A DNA stretch of 64,000 bases from Palsa-1248 sp963737835 (GTDB taxonomy: Bacteria > Gemmatimonadota > Gemmatimonadetes > Gemmatimonadales > Gemmatimonadaceae): the NCBI GenBank assembly GCA_963737835.1, contig CAVTUH010000001.1, positions 2,852,001-2,916,000 on the forward strand, read 5' to 3'. The stretch's first letter is position 1. Every line of letters begins with the position of its first letter. A program made the translations under genes and the position numbers. Shown piece by piece: positions 9,187 through 18,380 of the stretch. The notes beneath the pieces are model-generated. The model did not search any database. It saw only the letters and a program-made list of their open reading frames with translations, and had not been told where the DNA came from.

Positions 9187-10004
9187 GGCTCCCAATTCCG
9201 ACGTTCGTAAACACGGGTGGGCGGTCTGCTGTCGAGGCGGAACGCGCGCTCGCCGAGGCAGGGGAGGCGTTTGACGTTCGGCGCGTCGCACCAGCCGGAA
9301 TCGTGGCGGCGATTCGGACCGCAATCGCCAGCGGCGCGACGCGCGTTGCCGTCGCAGGAGGTGACGGTACAGTCGAGATGGCGGCTTCTGTGCTAGCGGG
9401 TTCCCCGGTCGAGTTGGCTGTGGTCCCCGGCGGCACGTTGAACCATTTCGCTCGGGACTATGGGATCCCCAGCGACGCGAAGGAGGCGATCGACGTTGCC
9501 GTCTCGGGCGCCGTCCGGACGGTCGACGTCGGCGTGGTGAACGAGCGCATCTTCATCAATACCAGCTCGGTCGGTGTGTACGTGGTGTACGTGCAGATAC
9601 GCAAGCGTTTCGAGCACTACGTCGGGTATCGAGTAGCGAGCATGGTGGCGGCCCTAAGGATTTTCCCCCACCTGCATGGGGTGCGCGTGACCCTCAAGCA
9701 GGCGGACGCATCCGTGGTGTGCGAGACACCGTTGCTATTTGTCGGGGTTGGCGAACGGACGCTGATCCCGCCGGGGATCGGCGCGCGCGTTGCCGGAGGC
9801 GCTCGTGCGCTCCATGTCATGATCGTGGAGCGACCCGACAACGCGCGTCGCTGGACGCGGTCGTACGACCGGTCCGCCAGCGGGCGCGTGTCTCCGTGGC
9901 CGGGGTGGTCGCCGTCGTTCCTCGAGGCCCATCTGGTCGACGGCGGGCAGGTCGAGCTGTCAGCCGAAGGCGAACGTATCGCGGTCGACGGCGAGATCGC
10001 ATGA
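9171..10004 (+). CDS. Diacylglycerol kinase-like protein, C-terminus disrupted
   Basis: The product has the DAGK catalytic fold: an N-terminal N-T-G-G (FVNTGG) nucleotide loop, AVAGGDGTVEMA near residue 65, and PGGTLNHFARDYGIP, the lipid-kinase motif. It ends abruptly at VDGEIA. The next bases in another frame encode ARLPPLARRIAPRGTPV, which resembles the missing C-terminus (DGE followed by a short strand and R-I-x-P). The break coincides with a perfect 18-base palindrome at 9996-10013; removing 14 bases (the GATCGC-to-GATCGC duplication) restores the frame. The GTG at 9171 has GGGGGA upstream; a GTG at 9153 is possible. It overlaps the PAP2 gene, suggesting translational coupling. Confidence 0.8.
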   Translation: MGQALRLPIPTFVNTGGRSAVEAERALAEAGEAFDVRRVAPAGIVAAIRTAIASGATRVAVAGGDGTVEMAASVLAGSPVELAVVPGGTLNHFARDYGIPSDAKEAIDVAVSGAVRTVDVGVVNERIFINTSSVGVYVVYVQIRKRFEHYVGYRVASMVAALRIFPHLHGVRVTLKQADASVVCETPLLFVGVGERTLIPPGIGARVAGGARALHVMIVERPDNARRWTRSYDRSASGRVSPWPGWSPSFLEAHLVDGGQVELSAEGERIAVDGEIA

Positions 10005-10013
10005 ATGCGATCG
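9996..10013. repeat. Perfect palindrome disrupting the kinase-like gene
   Basis: GATCGCAT-GA-ATGCGATC is an 8-base inverted repeat with a two-base centre. It contains the premature TGA of the upstream gene and also reads as a 14-base duplication bounded by GATCGC. Confidence 0.7.
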
Positions 10014-10384
10014 CCGCTCGCCTACCGCCTTTGGCGAGACGCATTGCGCCTCGTGGTACGCCAGTAGGGCAGGAGCGCCGGGCACACACGTCGGTGACTG
10101 CGGTCGGTCTTGATCTGCTATTCACGAGCGTACTTGTGCGGCGCATCGGCGTCACGCGGATCGACGATCAGATACAGATCGCGTAGGGTTTGCTCCCTTG
10201 GGCGTAGCGCAGCGGACCATCACCCTCGATCTCCGGTCCGAACGCCCACAGAAACAGACGCTCTTATCTGGCGCGAGCCGCGCGTCTCGATGGGCTTCAC
10301 GCCGCGCGTCAAGCGTGGATCGTGCCGACGAGCAATTGCCGACGTCCAAACACCCCAATTGCTGTTCAGCCGCGCACGGGCCAT
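10014..10384. other. Gene-free stretch
   Basis: After the out-of-frame kinase C-terminus I see no gene. The right end runs directly into the recombinase remnant. Confidence 0.5.
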
Positions 10385-10777
10385 CGTAGAGCAGGATTGT
10401 GCAGTGGGACGCGAGCACCATTCGCTGGCGTGCTGAGTCAGACAAGAAGAGAAAGGAATGGGTTGTGCCGATACCAGGTGCGTTACTGACCGAACTCCGC
10501 GCATTTCAACGTGAGGTCGGCGCAGTCGGTGGGTACGTTCTCGCGAAACCAGTGAAGCCAGATAGACCCGCTGAGCCACTCTCGCGCCATGAGTTGGCGG
10601 GTCTCTTAGAGCAAGCAGAGACGCACGCGAACCTGCCAAAGCTCGAAGGCAGTTTGTGGCACGCGTACCGACGACTTTGGGCAACGGAGCGAAAAGCACA
10701 TGCCAGTTGCGGATGTCGCGGCCGCACCGCCGAGGAAGCGCGAGACTGCCCCAGGTTTCACGACCTGGCGCCCGTGA
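10385..10777 (+). pseudogene. Tyrosine recombinase remnant
   Basis: From about 10385 the DNA and protein closely match the middle of the recombinase at 23882-24793: QWDASTIRWRAE, KKRKEWVVP, LTELRAFQRE and EGSLWHAYRRLWAT occur in both. The N-terminal part and the catalytic tyrosine segment are missing. After the ATER sequence the frame shifts by one extra A; in the other frame the DNA continues HMPVADVAAA, as in the intact gene, then diverges. It is a decayed duplicate of the island integrase and marks an earlier insertion or rearrangement. Confidence 0.85.
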
Positions 10778-11061
10778 ACTCCCCGCTTCGCGCCGTCGTA
10801 GAGCGGAAGGGGGAGAAAGGCGAAACGAGGCGAAACCGTTAAACCGCTCTTCAGAGCTTGGCGGCCGCTGCGTCGTCGACTTGCGTGCCGGACAGCCAGT
10901 ACGAGGTCTCTCATGTAGCAGGGTGTAAGAACTCGCATGTGAGTCCCACGAAGCGGCGGCGCGCACATTGCACTGTCCGACCGCATGGCCAACCGGCCGG
11001 CCGAAGTCGACAGGAGTAGCCCCGTGTCGGTCGGCGCGTCTTCCCTCAATCCGTTTTGTGA
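10778..11061. other. Gene-free stretch
   Basis: Nothing recognisable is seen between the recombinase remnant and the oxidoreductase gene. Confidence 0.45.
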
Positions 11062-12267
11062 ATGGATCTCAAGTCCGGCTACCCGTTCTGGCTCGTGCAG
11101 GATGGCCTCCTTCAGATCTATCCCAAACTGAACGGCGATACGCAATGCAATGTGGTCGTCGTCGGCGCGGGTATCACCGGCGCGCTCGTGGCGCACCACT
11201 TGGTTGCGGCTGGACTGAACACGGTCGTCATCGATCGTCGCGATGCGGGCTGGGGCAGTACCGCGGCGTCGACGGCCTTGCTGCAATATGAGCTGGACAT
11301 CCTTCTTGCCGATCTGTCGAAGATGCATGGTCCCGATCGCGCCGCCCGCGCGTACCTGGCATGCCGAGATGCGATCGACAAGTTGGAATGCATCGCGCAC
11401 GAGGTGCCCGGTGCATTCGGATTTGAGCGCAAGAAGAGTCTCTATCTTGCGAGCGGCCGTCGCGATCACGAGGCGCTCCGAACCGAGTTCGGGCTCCGTC
11501 GCGCGATTGGCATCGAGGTCGACTGGCTCGAAGCCGACGACATCGCCGCGCGGTTCCCCTTCCGTCGGCCTGCCGCCCTCCTCTCGCACAACGCCGCGCA
11601 AGTCGATCCCTATGCCTTCACACACGCGCTGCTGAGGAACGGCGTTCGCCGTGGACTCAGAGTGTTCGATCGTACGGCAGTCGCGCAGATCGAGAGCACG
11701 AGGCGTGGCATCACGGTAGTGACGCCCGAGAAGCATCGCGTGCGCGCGCATTCGGTGGTATTTGCGACCGGATACGAAACCCAATGTTTTCTCAAGCCGA
11801 TCGTCGCGCGATTGGTGAGTACGTACGCGTTAGCGAGTGAGCCCGCCGTCGGGCTCGAGGGCTGGGGGGAAGACGAATGCGTCATCTGGGAGCATGCCCA
11901 TCCCTATCTGTATCTTCGCACGACGGCGGACGGCCGTGTGATCGTCGGCGGCGAAGACGAGAGCTTCCGCGATCCCGATCATCGCGACCGACTGTTGCCG
12001 CGCAAGACCAAGGCACTGGCCAAGCGCTTTCGCGCAATGTTTCCAGCCATCGAGCTCAATGTGGCGTTCGCCTGGGCCGGCACGTTCGGCGAAACCGAGG
12101 ATGGCCTCGCGTACATCGGTCCGCACGCTGCCTGGCCCAATGCATACTTCGCACTTGGCTACGGTGGGAACGGCATCACGTTCGGGTTGATCGCTGCCGA
12201 GATCATCCGCGACGCAGTACTTGGCAGACCCAATGAACAGGCGGACTTGTTTCGGTTCGATCGATAG
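11062..12267 (+). CDS. FAD-dependent oxidoreductase (DAO/glycine oxidase-like)
   Basis: The 401-residue product has the dinucleotide-binding motif VVVVGAGITGALVAHHL at about residues 31-47, followed by the second-strand acidic-Arg pattern VIDRRDAGWGSTAAST. Near the C-terminus, YIGPHAAWPNAYFALGYGGN and GITFGLIAAEII form the usual second FAD contact of D-amino-acid oxidase-like (DAO, Pfam PF01266) enzymes. It should oxidise a C-N bond of an amino acid or amine with FAD; the substrate is unknown. It has no signal peptide and is cytoplasmic. It stands alone between a recombinase remnant and an NRAMP remnant, consistent with island cargo. Confidence 0.85.
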   Translation: MDLKSGYPFWLVQDGLLQIYPKLNGDTQCNVVVVGAGITGALVAHHLVAAGLNTVVIDRRDAGWGSTAASTALLQYELDILLADLSKMHGPDRAARAYLACRDAIDKLECIAHEVPGAFGFERKKSLYLASGRRDHEALRTEFGLRRAIGIEVDWLEADDIAARFPFRRPAALLSHNAAQVDPYAFTHALLRNGVRRGLRVFDRTAVAQIESTRRGITVVTPEKHRVRAHSVVFATGYETQCFLKPIVARLVSTYALASEPAVGLEGWGEDECVIWEHAHPYLYLRTTADGRVIVGGEDESFRDPDHRDRLLPRKTKALAKRFRAMFPAIELNVAFAWAGTFGETEDGLAYIGPHAAWPNAYFALGYGGNGITFGLIAAEIIRDAVLGRPNEQADLFRFDR

Positions 12268-12333
12268 CCGCCGATCGAGCGTCACGAGCGCTGCACTCGG
12301 GCGGCGCCGGTAATGCATGGGGTCAATGCCATG

Positions 12334-12825
12334 TCAGCCCATCCCTTTGTTCACACGACCCAACTCGTGACCAGCGCGACCGCCGCGGCGGTCATCGTGA
12401 CCGCCGCTAGAATCCCGAGCACGTTCAACACTCGGCCATTTCAATGCGGACCCATGACGGCGGCGTTGTTGCAGACGACGAGGATGATGACGATGAGCGG
12501 TGGCGCCAGGAGGCCGTTGACGACCGCAGACCAAAACAGCAGGCGGATGGCGTTCACTCGCAGCAGATCGATGACCGCGCCGATCAATAGCGCGACTGCG
12601 AAGACGGCGTAGAACCGTCCTGCCGTTCACGGCGTCTTGTCCATGCCGCGACGCCACGCACCGGCCTCCGCGAGCGCATAGGCCGCGGACCCAGCCAACA
12701 CGGGCACGCCCAGCAACCCGGTACCGATCAAACCTGCGGCGAAGAAGAACTCCGCAGCCGGTCCAGCCACCCGGCGTAGGGCGGCCGCCGCTTGCTCGGC
12801 CGTCTCAATGGTGGCCTGGCGGCCG
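12334..12825 (-). pseudogene. NRAMP metal transporter C-terminal remnant
   Basis: Reading the minus strand from about 12825 gives the C-terminal third of an NRAMP (MntH-like) divalent-metal transporter: IETAEQAAAALRRVAGP, AGLIGTGLLGVPVLAGSAAY, FWSAVVNGLLAPPLIVIIL and NGRVLNVLGILAAVTM. The frame is continuous but carries two in-frame TGA codons, after DKTP and after MGPH, where intact relatives continue through. The N-terminal two thirds are absent. It is a nonsense-mutated fragment with a still readable sequence, so the decay is fairly recent. Confidence 0.85.
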
Positions 12826-13016
12826 TGTAATCTCGCGTTTCAGATCGACCAACCCCTGACCAGTTTTGTGCCACGGCGTCGGGGATCCGTCCGCCGCGTA
12901 GCCGCCCGTGTCGCTCCTAGTAGTGGAAGGGCTCTCCGTCCTTCTGGCATTCGTCTTGAAGTTGAACTCGGCCATCACGGAATCTCGGGTCGCCTGCTGT
13001 CGGAGAGGAAGGCGCA

Positions 13017-15047
13017 GTGCCGCGTGACGCTGTGATCCGATTGCAGCGCTGGGGGCGTTCGATTGAACGCCGCCTGCCGCTGTTGATTGCCAGTATCCTG
13101 CTCGCCGCCATCACCGTGTTCGCCGTGGCGGCCTACATTCGCGCGCGACAGGTGCTTCTCGCGTCCGCCGGGCCGCGACTGAAACGGGCCTCCGCAGTGC
13201 TTGATGTGCTCTTCGCCCAGTCGATGCGCGTGTATGCCGACCGTGTCGACGGCGTCGCGTCGGATTCGGTCGTCGTGGATTTCCTCCAGACGGGCCGAAA
13301 TCGCGAGGCGGCCCGACGCGTACTCGCGACGCTCTGGATCGCCAACCCACACTCAGAAGGACGGGTGGAGTTGCGACGGCCGGATGGAGCGGTCGTGCTG
13401 GACACGGCGACCGGTGTGTTCCCACCAGCCTCCCAGTGGATCCGCCTCGCCCTCGACAGCGGCGGCGTGCAGCCACGGGCGGCGCACGTGGGGCCGATCC
13501 TCGCGGCGGGCGGTTCGAGCTATTACGAGGGACTCGGCGCTGTGGCCGTACCAACGCGCACGGGTCGATCGCGCGTCCTCGGGTATGTCGTCGACCTGCG
13601 ATTGCTGACGTCTCAGAACGCGGGCGCGGTGCGGGACCTGATCGGCCCGCGCACATCAATGTTGGTCGGCTCGCCCGCGACCGGTGCATGGACCGACTTG
13701 GAGCATCCCGTTGCGAACCCGGAGATCGACGTCGCGAGCGATCAGCCCCAACGGGTCCGACTGCCGGATGGCGCACCCGGGATTGGCGTTGCGAGGCCAG
13801 TCGCGGGCGCGCCGTGGGTGCTCTGGGTCGACCGGCGCATCGGCGATGTCCTGACGCCAATGCAGCCGCTCGTGACGGAGATCGCCGTGCTCGCCGGGGT
13901 GGTCATCGTGGGAGGCGCCGCTGGGGGCTGGTTTATGAGTCGGCAGTTCACCGGACCGATCGTCCGCCTCACGGCCTCTGCCGAAGCGCTCGCCGCCCAA
14001 CCGGCTCCCACGGCCGCGTCCGGGACCGACGCCATCGTCGATGAGATCGCGCGTTTGGACGACGCATTCCTTCGGATGGCGCACCGGGTCCGTGACTCGT
14101 TGACGAACGCAACGGAAGCGCGGGCGCACGCCGAGGCCACCGCCGCGCAACTTCGGGAACACGCAGCGGCGCTGGAGACGCAGACGCACGAGGCGCGCGC
14201 ACTGGCCGTGGAGCTCGAGCAGCAAATGGAGGAAGCGCAATTGTTGTCAGAGAAGCTCGAGCAGGCCAACGAGCACCTGAAGGGATCGGTCGCGGAAGCG
14301 ACCGCCGCACGGGCTGACGCCGAAGCAGCCAATGCGGCCAAAGCGGCGTTTCTCGCGAGCATGAGCCACGAGCTCCGCACCCCTCTGAACGCGATCGCAG
14401 GCTACCTGGACCTCCTGGAGATCGGGGTCGAAGGCCCGATCTCGCCGGGGCAGCGCGCATATCTCGATCGCGTGAAACGCGCACAACGGCTCCTGCTTCG
14501 CCGCATCAATGAGGTGCTGAACTTCGCCAAAGTGGACAGCGGGACTCTGTCGTACGCGGTCACCGACATCCCCGTCGGCCAGATGCTGTCCGAGATCACG
14601 GCGCTGATGCTGCCACTCATGGACCAGCGCGCGCTGGCGCTCGAGTATCAGCCGGGCGTCGACGGGCTGACCGCGTTCGCCGACCGCGAGAAGTGCGAGC
14701 AGATTCTGTTGAACGTGCTCTCCAACGCGACGAAATTCACGCCGGCGGGCGGACGGGTCGTGCTGACGAGCCTCTTGCACGCCGACCGCATCCACGTGTC
14801 CGTCGCTGACACCGGGATCGGCATTCCGGCTGAGAAGCTGGCACTCATTTTCGAGCCGTTCGTGCAACTCGATCGGTCGCTGACACGCACCCAGGAGGGG
14901 ATCGGGCTCGGTCTCGCCATCAGCAGAGAGCTGGCGCGCGGCATGAATGGGGAGCTCACAGCCGAGAGTACCGTTGGCCACGGATCCATCTTCACGCTGA
15001 GTCTTCCCGCGGCCCAGGCCGCCGCGCCCGCGTCTCTTCGCGGCTGA
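13017..15047 (+). CDS. Membrane sensor histidine kinase
   Basis: The 676-residue product has a membrane span at about 20-43, a roughly 240-residue periplasmic sensor region, a second span near 285-310 (VLAGVVIVGGAAGGWFM), a HAMP-like linker, a long coiled coil at 330-440, and a HisKA domain with MSHELRTPLN (phospho-acceptor His 451). A HATPase_c domain follows with the N box (NVLSNATKFTP), G1 (DTGIGIP) and G2 (GIGLGLAIS). The GTG at 13017 is preceded by GAGAGGAAGG. No response regulator gene is adjacent, so its partner is unknown. All catalytic motifs are intact. Confidence 0.93.
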   Translation: MPRDAVIRLQRWGRSIERRLPLLIASILLAAITVFAVAAYIRARQVLLASAGPRLKRASAVLDVLFAQSMRVYADRVDGVASDSVVVDFLQTGRNREAARRVLATLWIANPHSEGRVELRRPDGAVVLDTATGVFPPASQWIRLALDSGGVQPRAAHVGPILAAGGSSYYEGLGAVAVPTRTGRSRVLGYVVDLRLLTSQNAGAVRDLIGPRTSMLVGSPATGAWTDLEHPVANPEIDVASDQPQRVRLPDGAPGIGVARPVAGAPWVLWVDRRIGDVLTPMQPLVTEIAVLAGVVIVGGAAGGWFMSRQFTGPIVRLTASAEALAAQPAPTAASGTDAIVDEIARLDDAFLRMAHRVRDSLTNATEARAHAEATAAQLREHAAALETQTHEARALAVELEQQMEEAQLLSEKLEQANEHLKGSVAEATAARADAEAANAAKAAFLASMSHELRTPLNAIAGYLDLLEIGVEGPISPGQRAYLDRVKRAQRLLLRRINEVLNFAKVDSGTLSYAVTDIPVGQMLSEITALMLPLMDQRALALEYQPGVDGLTAFADREKCEQILLNVLSNATKFTPAGGRVVLTSLLHADRIHVSVADTGIGIPAEKLALIFEPFVQLDRSLTRTQEGIGLGLAISRELARGMNGELTAESTVGHGSIFTLSLPAAQAAAPASLRG

Positions 15048-15194
15048 TGGACCTCCGCGGTCGTCGACTGTTGCGTCGTCGAGGATTGCCCGGGTTCGTG
15101 ACCGTTCACGAGAACAGCCTCCGAGTGCGCTGGCGTCCAAACCCAAGAAGTGCGCCCACGGTGCGAGGCCTCGAGTTGCCAGACCTCAGACGTC

Positions 15195-15620
15195 CTACTG
15201 CGTCACCGTAAGATTCACCGTCAGCGTCGCCGTCGGGGGACTCGCGCCGGTTGCGCTCACATTGACGACGGCGGAGTAGCTCCCGGCGCTCACGGTAGTG
15301 GCATTCGCCACCAGCTGTAGCGACGCCGGCGCCGTGGCTGATGACATTGTAACCGCGAGCCAGCCAGACGCACCGGTCGAATACGCACCGACCGACGCCG
15401 AGACTCCCGAGAGCGTACCGCCCGCGACATTCTTTACCTCCACTGAGCCGGACGCTGTAGCGCCGGCCGTCGCTGTGAGCATCACCGTGCTCGGACTGAA
15501 CCCAATTTTTGGCTTGGGCGCCGTAGAGCCGCATGCGGCGAAGATGAACATCGCCGCAATGACACACGCCGTCGAGCTGCGACGAGTGCCCGCGGTCGGA
15601 GCACCAGGTGCGAGATTCAT
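15195..15620 (-). CDS. Lipoprotein with Ser/Thr/Ala-rich beta-sandwich (BACON-like)
   Basis: The 141-residue product has a lipoprotein signal ending at the lipobox FAAC (residue about 30), then one Ig-like module rich in Ala, Thr, Ser, Val and Gly. The strand pattern ISFSP-like (IGFSPSTVMLTATAG), GWLAVTMSS and ATLTVNLTV resembles BACON or choice-of-anchor modules, but the match is by eye. It should sit on the outer membrane surface or in the periplasm. The start codon overlaps the stop of the DUF892 gene (ATGA), so the two are probably co-transcribed. Confidence 0.7.
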   Translation of the reverse strand: MNLAPGAPTAGTRRSSTACVIAAMFIFAACGSTAPKPKIGFSPSTVMLTATAGATASGSVEVKNVAGGTLSGVSASVGAYSTGASGWLAVTMSSATAPASLQLVANATTVSAGSYSAVVNVSATGASPPTATLTVNLTVTQ

Positions 15621-16211
15621 CGCCGGTCCGCCGACGGGCGCGCCCGCTGGTGAGGCGGATGTCGACCGGCCGTGGATCGGCGCGCCCGCGTGTCGCCCCT
15701 GTCTCCGCCGTGGGTGATCCCGACCTCTGCGTCGGCATTGACCGAGCGCCTCGCCAAGTCCGTCAGCAGGGCATCGGCTTGTTTCTCCTCGTCGAGCGTC
15801 TGCCGGATCAGGGTCGCCTGATCCGTGTGACCCAGGCGCATCGCCCATTCGTACACACTGCCATATCCGGCCATCTCGTAGTGCTCGACGTGCTGCGCCT
15901 TGGCAATGAGGCCGGCATCCAAGCCGGCCGATGGCTCGCCTTTCTCGATCAGCTCGGCGCCTTCTTCGATGACGCCCTCCATACCGCGGCACTTCTTGCC
16001 CTTTGGGGAGACATTTAACGTGGCGCAGATGCGTTCGATCCGCTCGACGTGCGTCTCGGTCTGCCGAAGGTGAGCTTCTAACGCGTGCTTCAGTTCCTCA
16101 TGCGTGGCTGCCTTGATCATTCTTGGGTAGCGCCTTCAAGATCTGCCGCTCGGCGCTATACAAGTCCTTGAGTTCGTCGACGTACAAATCTTCGAGGGTG
16201 GTCGGGGTCAT
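15617..16211 (-). pseudogene. DUF892 (YciE/YciF-like) ferritin-like protein, frameshifted
   Basis: From an ATG at 16211 with GGAGG upstream, the first frame encodes TPTTLEDLYVDELKDLYSAE and QILKALPK. The second frame continues exactly where the family should, with MIKAATHEELKHALEAHLRQ, HVERIERI, CRGMEGVIEEG and HYEMAGYG. One extra base near 16121 (AAG-A-ATG) separates them; restored, the protein is 197 residues. YciE/YciF are stress-related ferritin-like helical bundles of unclear activity. An unusual Arg-rich tail follows the family's normal end. It is either a recent pseudogene or a base-call error. Confidence 0.87.
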
Positions 16212-16634
16212 CGATCCTCCGGTCGTGTTGGGGGGTGATCGAGCACCACGTTGCCGGAGAGTGCAATCGCCGGTCCTATCCGTTGCGCGCGCGACTGCTT
16301 TATGGACGGAGGGTGCCTGAGGATCCGGCCTGAGTTTGGCTGGCTGCTCTCTTCGAAGCGCAGCTGGTCATTGTCGCGTGGGACTCGCGCACCTCAAACG
16401 ACGCGCGCGGCGCAGGAAACGACGCCTCGGATTTAGTCGGCACAGGAAATGCCTTTGCCACCGGCGCGCCGGCACCGTTCGCATATCGCGATTCTAGCGC
16501 GCTCCAATCGCTGGCAAGTCACGGCAATGCGAGAGGGTTGCTGTCTGCCGGGGACGGGGCAGAGAAGGAGTTGTGCCGACGCACGTTAAATCGTGGTCTC
16601 GAGGTTACCTGGCTTTCACGAAGGAGCGCACACA
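16212..16634. other. Gene-free stretch between divergent genes
   Basis: No gene is seen between the DUF892 and CsbD genes. Promoters of both should lie here, but I cannot point to convincing boxes. Confidence 0.5.
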
Positions 16635-16853
16635 ATGAGTCATACTCCGCAGAATGAGAAGCACTCGACGGCCGATGGTCTTGGCGAGTCGATCAAGGGC
16701 AAGGCGACGGAGGCCAAAGGCAAGATCGAGGACGCCGCTGGAGCACTCACGGGCAACCTGAAGACGCAGGCCAAGGGGAAGCTGGATCAGGCCAAGGGGA
16801 AAGCCGAAGATGCGATAGGCAAGGCCGAGCGGTCTGCGACCAAGAGGGCATAA
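16635..16853 (+). CDS. CsbD-family stress protein
   Basis: The 72-residue product is very hydrophilic and consists of the repeated CsbD pattern G-K-x-x-E-A-K-G-K and Q-A-K-G-K (SIKGKATEAKGKIEDAAGAL, then KLDQAKGKAEDAIGKAE). CsbD is a general-stress protein controlled by sigma-B in Bacillus and is widespread in bacteria; its mechanism is unknown. AAGGAG at 16621-16626 lies eight bases before the ATG and decides the start. It is monocistronic and followed by a GC-rich hairpin. Confidence 0.92.
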   Translation: MSHTPQNEKHSTADGLGESIKGKATEAKGKIEDAAGALTGNLKTQAKGKLDQAKGKAEDAIGKAERSATKRA

Positions 16854-16888
16854 CCGGAGCGATCGACCGAAAGAGCGTTGTTGATCAC

Positions 16889-16930
16889 GCGCGGGCCAGG
16901 CCGCCCAACGGTGCGCCGGCCCGCGTTGTT
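16889..16930 (+). terminator. Possible terminator after the CsbD gene
   Basis: GCGCGGGCC at 16889-16897 pairs with GGCCCGCGT near 16918-16926, followed by TTGTTT. The run of Ts is short and the loop is 20 bases, so confidence is low. Confidence 0.35.
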
Positions 16931-17058
16931 TCCTCGACGGCGGACTGCTATTCAGTCGAAGGCGTGCCTGCCTCTCGCGCGCGGCTGGTTCAGACGACGA
17001 AGGGCGGTTCGTGCTACGGCGACGTGTGGCGCGCCCGTCGCGGTAGCAGTTCCGCCGA

Positions 17059-18345
17059 TCAAGACGGTGCTGCCTCTGTCGCTAGAGGCAACGTCAGGGT
17101 AACAGTGGTGCCACGTTCCGGGCCGCTCGCTGCTACCAGGTCTCCGCCCATGCCGCGCGCGAGTTGCCGACTGATGGACAGTCCCAAACCCGTGCCTTCC
17201 TGAGGACTCGACAGCTTCCGTCCGACCTGCACGAAGGGTGTGAAGACGGCTTCGAGCTGATCCGCAGGGATACCGATTCCCGAATCTCGTACACGCAGCC
17301 AGGCGCGGTCGCGCTCACCACCCCACTCGATCGCGATCGTCCCGTCAGGCGGCGTGAACTTCACGGAATTGGAGAGCAGGTTCAGAAGAATCTGCTCGAT
17401 CTTGGATCGATCACCCTGCGCCAACATGTCGGACGTACACGGTCCAATCGTCAACGTGATCCGCTTGGCTTCGGCTTGCGGAGCGACCATCGGAGCGACC
17501 GCCTGCACCATCTCCTGGATGCGGATGGGGCGACTGTCGTACACAATTTGTCCAGCCTCGAGGCGGCTGAAGTTGAGAATGTTGTTGATGAGGCCCAGCA
17601 GATGCTCCTGACTGCGCTGGATGCGCTCCAGGTGTGTCAGCTGTTGCGGAGTCACCGGACCGCTCACGCCGAGTTGGAGAAGCTGTGCGTACCCTGCGAT
17701 CGCATTGAGTGGAGTCCGGAGCTCGTGGGACATTGCGGCGAGGAACTCGCTCTTCACTCGGTTGGCTGACTCGGCCTCTCGGCTACGGTCCTCCAGTTCG
17801 GTCGCAGACGCTCGGAGGCGGTCTGCCAGCTCTCGCAGATCGTGGCTGCGCTGTTCCGCCATGGCGCGTGCGGCTGCTTCGCTCTCAATGGAGCGTGCAT
17901 CCGCCAGCATGCGCTCGATTGCAGCCTGGCGTTCGGTCAGATCGCGCGTGACCTTCGCGAAGCCGAGCAGTTCTCCATTGTCGTCCCGAAGGGACGTGAT
18001 GACGACATTTGCCCAGAAGTGCGATCCGTCTTTCCGCACCCTCCAGCCTTCGTCCTCGATTTGACCTCGTGCTGTGGCGAGATCGAGTAGGCGCGCCGGC
18101 TTCCCGGCGGCGAGATCTTCCGCCGGATAGAAGATCGAGAAATGCCGGCCGATAATCTCGCCCGCTGTGTACCCCTTCAGGCGTTCGGCCCCCGCGTTCC
18201 AGCTCAGGATCTGCCCTCGGGGGTCCAGCGCGAAGATGGCATACTCCTTCACGTGGGCCACAAGCACGTCGAGCAGATCCGCCGCGTGATCGCGGCGCTC
18301 AACTGTTACTTCGGCCTTGTCGTGCTCCGGTGAGATCACTTCCAC
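17059..18345 (-). CDS. PAS-domain sensor histidine kinase
   Basis: The 428-residue product has no membrane span. It holds a PAS/PAC domain at about 20-140 (FALDPRGQILSWNAGAERLK, VRKDGSHFWANVVITSL, VTRDLTERQ), a coiled coil, a HisKA domain with MSHELRTPLN (His about 207), and a HATPase_c domain (LLNLLSNSVKFTPPDG, DSGIGIPADQLE, GTGLGLSISRQLARG). It is probably a cytoplasmic redox, ligand or light sensor, though the PAS ligand is unknown. I placed the start at a GTG at 18345; the open frame runs to 18450, but that extension reads through a 36-base intergenic repeat. No response regulator is nearby. Confidence 0.88.
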   Translation of the reverse strand: MEVISPEHDKAEVTVERRDHAADLLDVLVAHVKEYAIFALDPRGQILSWNAGAERLKGYTAGEIIGRHFSIFYPAEDLAAGKPARLLDLATARGQIEDEGWRVRKDGSHFWANVVITSLRDDNGELLGFAKVTRDLTERQAAIERMLADARSIESEAAARAMAEQRSHDLRELADRLRASATELEDRSREAESANRVKSEFLAAMSHELRTPLNAIAGYAQLLQLGVSGPVTPQQLTHLERIQRSQEHLLGLINNILNFSRLEAGQIVYDSRPIRIQEMVQAVAPMVAPQAEAKRITLTIGPCTSDMLAQGDRSKIEQILLNLLSNSVKFTPPDGTIAIEWGGERDRAWLRVRDSGIGIPADQLEAVFTPFVQVGRKLSSPQEGTGLGLSISRQLARGMGGDLVAASGPERGTTVTLTLPLATEAAPS

Positions 18346-18380
18346 GGTCCGTCTCTGGTCGTCATGGCGCGGGCGCGCCC

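Noticed and set aside
12334..12825. TGA codons as selenocysteine in an NRAMP protein
   Set aside because: The TGAs are not at metal-binding or redox sites, no stem-loop follows them closely, and the N-terminal two thirds of the gene are missing.
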